This document shows, in pieces, positions 6,226 through 9,737 of a DNA stretch of 9,737 nt. Source of the stretch: Desulfobacula sp. (lineage in GTDB: Bacteria > Desulfobacterota > Desulfobacteria > Desulfobacterales > Desulfobacteraceae); assembly GCA_023144585.1 (NCBI GenBank), contig JAGLFI010000027.1:1-9737 (forward strand), read 5' to 3'. Both the position numbers and the translations under genes were made by a program. The notes beneath the pieces were generated by a model. That model had not been told where the DNA came from. It saw only the letters and a list, made by a program, of their open reading frames with translations, and did not search any database. Every line of letters begins with the position of its first letter. Position 1 is the stretch's first letter.

Positions 6226-6681
6226 TCATTCTTTGGATATCAGGGTTTTTAAAACATCTTCTTTGCCGATGATGCCGACAAGTTTTTTGCCGTCTACCAC
6301 GGGTAAGGTGTGAAAATGTTTTTCCACCATAAGGCTTGCAATTTCAGATACAGGGGCTTCTGACGTTACGGTAACCGGGTCTTTGACCATGGCCTGTTCA
6401 ACGCTTGTGGCTGATAATTTCTTAAAACTGGCTTCCATTTTTTTGGACGATGACAAAGGGATAATACTGTCAAGAATGGTGAAAATAGGGGGAATGGGCA
6501 TTTCTTTCTGCTGGAAGATCAGATCGCTCTGGCAGAGGATGCCCACCAGTTCTTCTTTGTCATTCACCACCGGGACCCCGTTGATATGATTATCTAAAAG
6601 GATTTTTACAGCTCTGGATATCTCTGTATCCGGGGTGACAGTGATAATATTGGTTTCCATTATATCCTTGGCATTGCTCAT
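6226..6681 (-). CDS. CBS-domain pair protein
   Basis: A 151-residue soluble protein made of two CBS repeats and little else. The first covers about 1-60 (AKDIMETNIITVTPDTEIS ... INGVPVVNDKEELVGILCQSD) and the second about 92-150 (VEQAMVKDPVTVTSEAPVS ... HTLPVVDGKKLVGIIGKED). Such pairs form a Bateman module that binds adenine nucleotides (AMP, ATP, SAM and similar) and act as regulatory subunits. A helical linker of about 30 residues separates the repeats. ATG is preceded by AAGGAGG at 6687-6693, a strong site. The MFS gene follows after 7 bases in the same direction, which suggests the CBS protein senses nucleotide state for that transporter; this link is inference. Many Desulfobacterota carry stand-alone CBS proteins of this size. 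Confidence 0.9.
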   Translation of the reverse strand: MSNAKDIMETNIITVTPDTEISRAVKILLDNHINGVPVVNDKEELVGILCQSDLIFQQKEMPIPPIFTILDSIIPLSSSKKMEASFKKLSATSVEQAMVKDPVTVTSEAPVSEIASLMVEKHFHTLPVVDGKKLVGIIGKEDVLKTLISKE

Positions 6682-6752
6682 GACGTCCTCCTTATGAATG
6701 AACGGTTTTTAAAATTTATTTCGTTCACAGGCGGTGTGTGCTTCATTTATTC

Positions 6753-6781
6753 AATATACACGAATACCGGTTTCAGGTAAA
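6753..6781 (-). promoter_or_regulatory. Candidate promoter for the CBS-MFS unit
   Basis: On the minus strand TTTACC (6776-6781) and TATATT (6753-6758) are separated by 17 bases, about 70 bases ahead of the CBS start. The -35 matches consensus at four of six positions. The 139-base gap after the permease otherwise shows only a short tgaacg/cgttca inverted repeat and no clear terminator, so read-through from the metal operon is also possible. Confidence 0.35.
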
Positions 6782-6820
6782 GCCATAAACTTGTGGAATC
6801 CTGACAGGCTGAAGGGTTTG

Positions 6821-7897
6821 TTAGTGGGAATGAGCATGTTTTGCGACCTGCTTCATGTTGAATAGACCATTGTAAGCAATGAGCGTGGTCAGAATCAGGG
6901 CTGAAACCAATTGGACAGGATAGGGGATGATTTCAGAAGCCTGCCCGACGACCGCACTTGCCTGTACACCGGATACGGTATAGATCCAGTCAATAAAAAA
7001 GCCCATGGCAAGAGAGCATATAGAAATCATGGACAGGTATATGACAAGCGCCTTTGTATTGAATATGTTTTTAACAATATTTATGGTTGCTGCATTGGTT
7101 GCGGGTCCGGCCAGTAAAAATACCAGTGCAGCCCCGGGGTTCAGGCCCTTGAGTATCAAGGCGGCGGCAATGGGTGTGGAGGATGTGGCACAGACATACA
7201 TGGGGATTCCTGCTGCCAGCATCATCAGCATGGATAAAAACTGGTGATCATTGGCCCAGGCTGTCAGATCGTCCGGGAAAAAGAATGTTATTATACCGGC
7301 AATGAAGATTCCGATAATAAAGGGTTTTGCAATATCTGTCAGCAATTCTCCATAAGCATATTTAAGGCCATTCATCAGTCTTACAGACAGTGTTTCATTT
7401 TTTTGCGGTGCAACTGCACAGCTGTTTGCTGCACATCCTCAACCACCGGTCTCTTTTACTATCTTTTTTTTATCGAGTGCATCATCGGTTCCAAAAAAGT
7501 TCTGGACAATTCCGGTGGAAATAGCTGTAATAAATCCTGCAACCGGGCGGATAATCGTCATGATCGGGTCCAGCATGGCCCATGAGATGGCGATGGAGTC
7601 CACCCCGGACTCGGGTGTGGCAATCATGAAGGAAAGAGCCGCCCCGTTATTGGCCCCTTGTTTTTTTAACCCTGCGGCAACCGGGACGACGCCACAGGAG
7701 CACAAGGGGATGGGTATCCCAAAGAGAGCAGACAATATGACAGGGCGAACCTTGCCGGTGCCCAGATATTGTTTTATTTTATCAGCCTTGAAAAAAACAT
7801 AGAGAATGCCGGCTATAAAAAAACCAAACAGCATGTAGATTGCAACATCCAGATAAATATACCAGGATTCTTTTAATATTTCATATACAATAGTCAT
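6821..7897 (-). CDS. SO_0444-type metal-efflux permease, probable selenoprotein (UGA at 7439-7441 read as Sec)
   Basis: One reading frame from ATG 7897 to TAA 6821 encodes 358 residues if the single UGA at codon 153 is read as selenocysteine. Read as two genes it gives 152 and 184 residues, each only half of the permease family (PF03773; SO_0444 Cu/Zn efflux proteins are usually one chain of about 350-400 residues). The first half has IPIPLCSCGVVPVAAGLKKQ with C66 and C68, then ATPESGVDS. The second has GIPMYVCATSSTPIAAA with C236, then LAGPATNAATI. Each half has about four membrane helices, and the Sec lies in the soluble linker, GGUGCAANSCAV, beside C155 and C160. The second half has no ribosome site before its first ATG, and no frameshift is needed. 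AAGGA at 7908-7912 precedes the true start. It lies 19 bases after the ArsR-type sensor gene, so the two are co-transcribed and metal-induced. A nonsense-mutated pseudogene is the main alternative. Confidence 0.72.
7405..7441 (-). promoter_or_regulatory. Candidate bacterial SECIS element with its UGA codon
   Basis: Minus strand: UGA at 7439-7441, then a hairpin at 7405-7422. Its stem is GC, one U/C mismatch, then GUGC, closed by loop AGUU and the matching GCAC-C-GC. The loop starts 24 bases after the UGA and has G as its second base. Published bacterial SECIS rules ask for a loop about 16-37 bases downstream with a G in the first two loop positions, and both are met. It is coding sequence as well. 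SelB binding is inferred, not shown. Confidence 0.55.
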
Positions 7898-7916
7898 TAT
7901 TGAATTGTCCTTAATT

Positions 7917-8261
7917 TCAATGTTTCACATGGTTAAGACTCATATTGATCAAAGAAACAACATGGTCATCATCAATAGAGTAATAAATAATTTTACCTTC
8001 TCTGCGGTTCTTTACAATCTTCAATGTCCTTAATATTCGAAGCTGATGGGATATAGCGGAATCCGTCTGGTTGCAGATAACGGCAATGTCGCAGACACAA
8101 TGTTCCTGGTTTAAAAGGGCAAGAACGATTTTAAGCCTGGACGGATCACTCAATGCCTTGAAAATGTCCGCCATTTGACTGATATCTTCCAGTTGCGGAA
8201 GGGTTTTAAAGGTCTCTTTTACTTTTTTTTCATTAATACATTTAACCGAACATATATCCAT
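7917..8261 (-). CDS. ArsR/SmtB-family metal-sensing repressor (CadC/ZiaR-like)
   Basis: A 114-residue winged-helix repressor. The DNA-binding core runs ALSDPSRLKIVLALL, then CDIAVICNQTDSAISHQLRIL (two adjoining segments), then the wing REGKIIYYSIDD. Two metal sites can be seen. The alpha-3N site is C4 and C8 near the N-terminus (DICSVKC) with C55 and C57 in HCVCD, exactly the CadC pattern for Cd/Pb/Zn. The alpha-5 site is D98-x-H100 with H111-x-x-H114, the spacing of the Zn sensors CzrA and SmtB. Having both resembles CadC and ZiaR. It should sit on the operator at 8272-8297 and leave when metal binds, switching on itself and the efflux permease 19 bases downstream. AGAGGTG at 8266-8272 precedes the ATG. 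A purely arsenic-type ArsR is unlikely given the residues. Confidence 0.92.
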   Translation of the reverse strand: MDICSVKCINEKKVKETFKTLPQLEDISQMADIFKALSDPSRLKIVLALLNQEHCVCDIAVICNQTDSAISHQLRILRTLKIVKNRREGKIIYYSIDDDHVVSLINMSLNHVKH

Positions 8262-8271
8262 TTAACACCTC

Positions 8272-8297
8272 TTCATTTGAACAGTTGTTCATATATT
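8272..8297. promoter_or_regulatory. ArsR/SmtB-type 12-2-12 operator
   Basis: The core tgaaca-gt-tgttca (8278-8291) is a perfect 6-2-6 palindrome within an imperfect 12-2-12 repeat, the known layout of SmtB, ZiaR and CadC sites. It overlaps the -10 box and the expected transcription start, so bound repressor would block RNA polymerase. This is strong support for autoregulation by the neighbouring sensor. Confidence 0.8.
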
Positions 8298-8321
8298 AAT
8301 TCGTTTATTATTCTTTGTCAA
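8293..8321 (-). promoter_or_regulatory. Promoter of the metal-sensor/permease operon
   Basis: On the minus strand a perfect TTGACA (8316-8321), a 17-base spacer and TAATAT (8293-8298), about 30 bases ahead of the sensor start. This is a near-consensus sigma-70 promoter that would be strong unless repressed. Confidence 0.8.
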
Positions 8322-8342
8322 TTAAAAAAAGAGCTTTTTTAA
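8322..8342 (-). terminator. Weak AT-only hairpin after the oxidoreductase gene
   Basis: ttaaaaaa (8322-8329) pairs with ttttttaa (8335-8342) around a 5-base loop. On the minus strand the stem itself ends in a T-run, 18 bases after the oxidoreductase stop. Without G-C pairs it would be a poor terminator, so part of the transcription may continue into the metal operon. Confidence 0.35.
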
Positions 8343-8359
8343 AGAGATATTTTTGGGGA

Positions 8360-9463
8360 TCAGTCCGGCAGTATTTTATCCATTACTTTTTTTGCATCCA
8401 GGACAGCCGTATAGATCAGGTTTGAATGTTTTTTTTCTTTGATGATTCCATCTGAACCGATTTCCATATAGGACGGACTGATGGCACCGCCAATGGCATA
8501 GATGCCGCTCCTATTGGTTTCAAAGTGATGGGAAAGCATGAGCAGGCGCTCCCCCTCTTTGGCAATTTTACAGATGGCTCCGGTACAGGTAATCTGTTGA
8601 AGATTTAATGCGTCAAAAATGGCAGAAGGGCCATGGGTACCGATACAGGCAATAACGTTTTTCATGGGAAAACTCATTCCCTGGTAAATGTATAAATCGT
8701 CGCTAAAACTTGAAGTTGTTGTCTGGTGGATATAAAGCCTGTCAATCCCGTTTGCATCAACCTCACCGATTTTGGGTACGGCTTTTTGCAAAATTTTAAT
8801 GTGCCCGCCCAAAAGAATCTCTTCCCCCAGATCCCGTGCCGTATCCTTGTTAATCTCAAATTTTTCATTCAGGTGGGCCCAATAGACTGATGTAGCCTCA
8901 TCTTTGGCTTCCCGTTTGATCTTGGATAAAGAGGAGACAACGTCTGCTGCTGCATTGCCGCCGCCGATGACCAGAACATTAATGCCGATATAATCTTCAC
9001 CGTTTTCAATGTTTCTGGCAACGGTTTTAGCTTCGCCGTAAATTCCCAGATCATTGGGAATGTTGCTGCCAAAGGCAAGGATGATGTTTTCGGTGAAATA
9101 AGATCCTTTATCGGTTTTAACAATATAATCTGGAAACTCTCCGCTGATTTCTTTAAATTCTTCATTTAAATGGATTTTGAGATCATTTTGCGTCACAACA
9201 GTTTGAGCCTGTTTAACATATTCTTCAACCGGTATCTTTTCATCCGGCGGTTTGATTTCCAGGACAGGAAAAGGGTCTGGATAGCTTTTGGGTATGGTCG
9301 GATATACTTTTTTCCCTTTGGGATAGGTGTCAGTAATCCCCTGCATCGTATGGCTTCCTTTTTCAAGGATGATGAAGGATTTTGAATGTTTTTTGGCCAG
9401 TAATCCGGCAGCAAGTCCGCCCGGGCCTGACCCGATAATGACCATATCAAGTTTTGCAGGCAT
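8360..9463 (-). CDS. FAD/NAD(P)-dependent oxidoreductase (thioredoxin-reductase-like, lacking CxxC)
   Basis: A 367-residue cytoplasmic flavoprotein with two Rossmann folds. The FAD motif is GSGPGGLAAG at 11-20 with acidic E34 (IILEKG) at the end of the second strand. The conserved FGSNIP segment is at 131-136. The NAD(P) motif is GGGNAAAD at 167-174, and the FAD-closing motif IYAIGGA is at 321-327. The overall plan is that of thioredoxin reductase or the YpdA bacillithiol-disulfide reductase group, but the redox CxxC of true thioredoxin reductases is absent. It must therefore pass electrons to a separate partner such as a ferredoxin, a low-molecular-weight thiol or another protein. The partner is unknown. 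ATG is preceded by AAGGAGG at 9472-9478. It is upstream of, and in the same direction as, the metal operon, but that operon has its own promoter, so a shared role is only possible. Confidence 0.82.
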   Translation of the reverse strand: MPAKLDMVIIGSGPGGLAAGLLAKKHSKSFIILEKGSHTMQGITDTYPKGKKVYPTIPKSYPDPFPVLEIKPPDEKIPVEEYVKQAQTVVTQNDLKIHLNEEFKEISGEFPDYIVKTDKGSYFTENIILAFGSNIPNDLGIYGEAKTVARNIENGEDYIGINVLVIGGGNAAADVVSSLSKIKREAKDEATSVYWAHLNEKFEINKDTARDLGEEILLGGHIKILQKAVPKIGEVDANGIDRLYIHQTTTSSFSDDLYIYQGMSFPMKNVIACIGTHGPSAIFDALNLQQITCTGAICKIAKEGERLLMLSHHFETNRSGIYAIGGAISPSYMEIGSDGIIKEKKHSNLIYTAVLDAKKVMDKILPD

Positions 9464-9538
9464 AAAAACCGCCTCCTTAAGAGAATTTATTGAATTATTT
9501 CACTTTAAGTTATCATTGAAGTTTCCCATTTTTTATCA

Positions 9539-9570
9539 GAGATATAGCCGAAGCTGACCAAATTTATCTC
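9539..9570 (-). promoter_or_regulatory. 5'-leader hairpin of the oxidoreductase mRNA with a cUUCGg tetraloop
   Basis: On the minus strand GAGATA (9570-9565) pairs with TATCTC (9544-9539). Inside, AGC-UUCG-GCU forms a short stem closed by the very stable C(UUCG)G loop, with an uneven internal loop between the two stems. With the promoter below it would lie at the extreme 5' end of the transcript, where such hairpins commonly protect mRNA from decay. Confidence 0.4.
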
Positions 9571-9575
9571 CAAGG

Positions 9576-9603
9576 TATATACAAAAACATACTATAAAAT
9601 CAA
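9576..9603 (-). promoter_or_regulatory. Candidate promoter of the oxidoreductase gene
   Basis: On the minus strand TTGATT (9598-9603), 16 bases, then TATATA (9576-9581). The start of transcription would be near 9569, giving a leader of roughly 105 bases. The -35 box lies inside the left arm of the large inverted repeat at 9594-9648. Confidence 0.5.
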
Positions 9604-9648
9604 TTGGTTAAGCAAAGAAAATTTGTTTTTGCAACCCATTGATTTTAT
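9594..9648. repeat. Large AT-rich inverted repeat upstream of the oxidoreductase
   Basis: ataaaatcaattggtt (9594-9609) and aacccattgattttat (9633-9648) are reverse complements at 15 of 16 positions. Further inside, gcaaa (9612-9616) pairs with tttgc (9628-9632) after a two-base bulge. The result is a hairpin of more than 20 pairs with a small loop. It overlaps the candidate -35 box. It could be a regulator's binding site, the terminator of a minus-strand gene beyond the window, or a repeat-element end. No further gene or clear signal was seen from 9649 to 9737. Confidence 0.65.
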
Positions 9649-9737
9649 TGGATATTTTTAAACCAAATTTTTATTACTATTGCTATTTTTACAATAAAAA
9701 CAACAGGTTATTATTGAATGCGAGACCCAATTATGGT

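Noticed and set aside
6821..7375. The second permease half as an independent gene starting at ATG 7375
   Set aside because: No ribosome site precedes it, it is half the family length, and the upstream codons back to the UGA are in the same frame.
7415..7435. An 8-bp stem (two G-U pairs) with loop AAACA starting three bases after the permease UGA
   Set aside because: As a SECIS it fails: the loop has no G and lies only 11 bases after the UGA. The hairpin at 7405-7422 fits better, so this was kept only as a competing fold.
9660..9710. AT-rich inverted repeat tttttatt/aataaaaa near the window end
   Set aside because: Simple A/T content makes such pairing likely by chance, and no G-C stem supports a terminator.

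Overview
The window looks like chromosomal DNA of a sulfate-reducing Desulfobacterota bacterium (Desulfobacteraceae-like). This is inferred from three things: a sodium-pump type glutaconyl-CoA decarboxylase alpha subunit beside a benzoyl-CoA-pathway dienoyl-CoA hydratase, moderately AT-rich DNA, and a likely selenocysteine codon, since this lineage is known for many selenoproteins. No rRNA or other taxonomic marker is present, so the assignment stays an inference.

Layout. (1) 1-1857, plus strand: the 3' part of gcdA and a complete bamR/dch-like hydratase, the end of an anaerobic aromatic-acid degradation operon, closed by a perfect 12-bp stem terminator at 1899-1941. (2) 1971-2534, plus: a stand-alone isochorismatase-fold cysteine hydrolase. 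(3) 2529-4858: an accessory toxin-antitoxin (TA) island. It holds the broken N-terminus of a PIN-domain toxin (minus), an operator/promoter region, an intact higB toxin, an overlapping gene that fuses a HigA-type antitoxin to an ImmA/IrrE zinc protease, and a decayed HipA-type kinase (minus) with an in-frame TAA. (4) 4884-6681, minus: a CBS-domain pair protein closely followed by an MFS transporter. (5) 6821-8261, minus: a CadC/ZiaR-like ArsR metal sensor and an SO_0444-type metal-efflux permease. The permease is interrupted by one in-frame UGA inside a Cys-rich linker, and the best reading is selenocysteine. (6) 8360-9463, minus: an FAD/NAD(P) oxidoreductase with a 5' leader, preceded by a promoter that overlaps a large inverted repeat.

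How the genes work together. GcdA and the hydratase act in the lower and upper parts of benzoyl-CoA breakdown, ending in crotonyl-CoA with decarboxylation coupled to Na+ export. The ArsR sensor has both known families of metal sites and an operator on its own promoter, so it should derepress itself and the permease when Zn/Cd/Pb/Cu-type metal is in excess. HigB and the HigA-protease fusion form a one-operon addiction or stress module.

The observation most worth following is the permease. The two open frames (7439-7897 and 6821-7375) are one gene in one frame, joined through UGA in the context GGUGCAANSC, with a hairpin downstream that fits the published bacterial SECIS rules.
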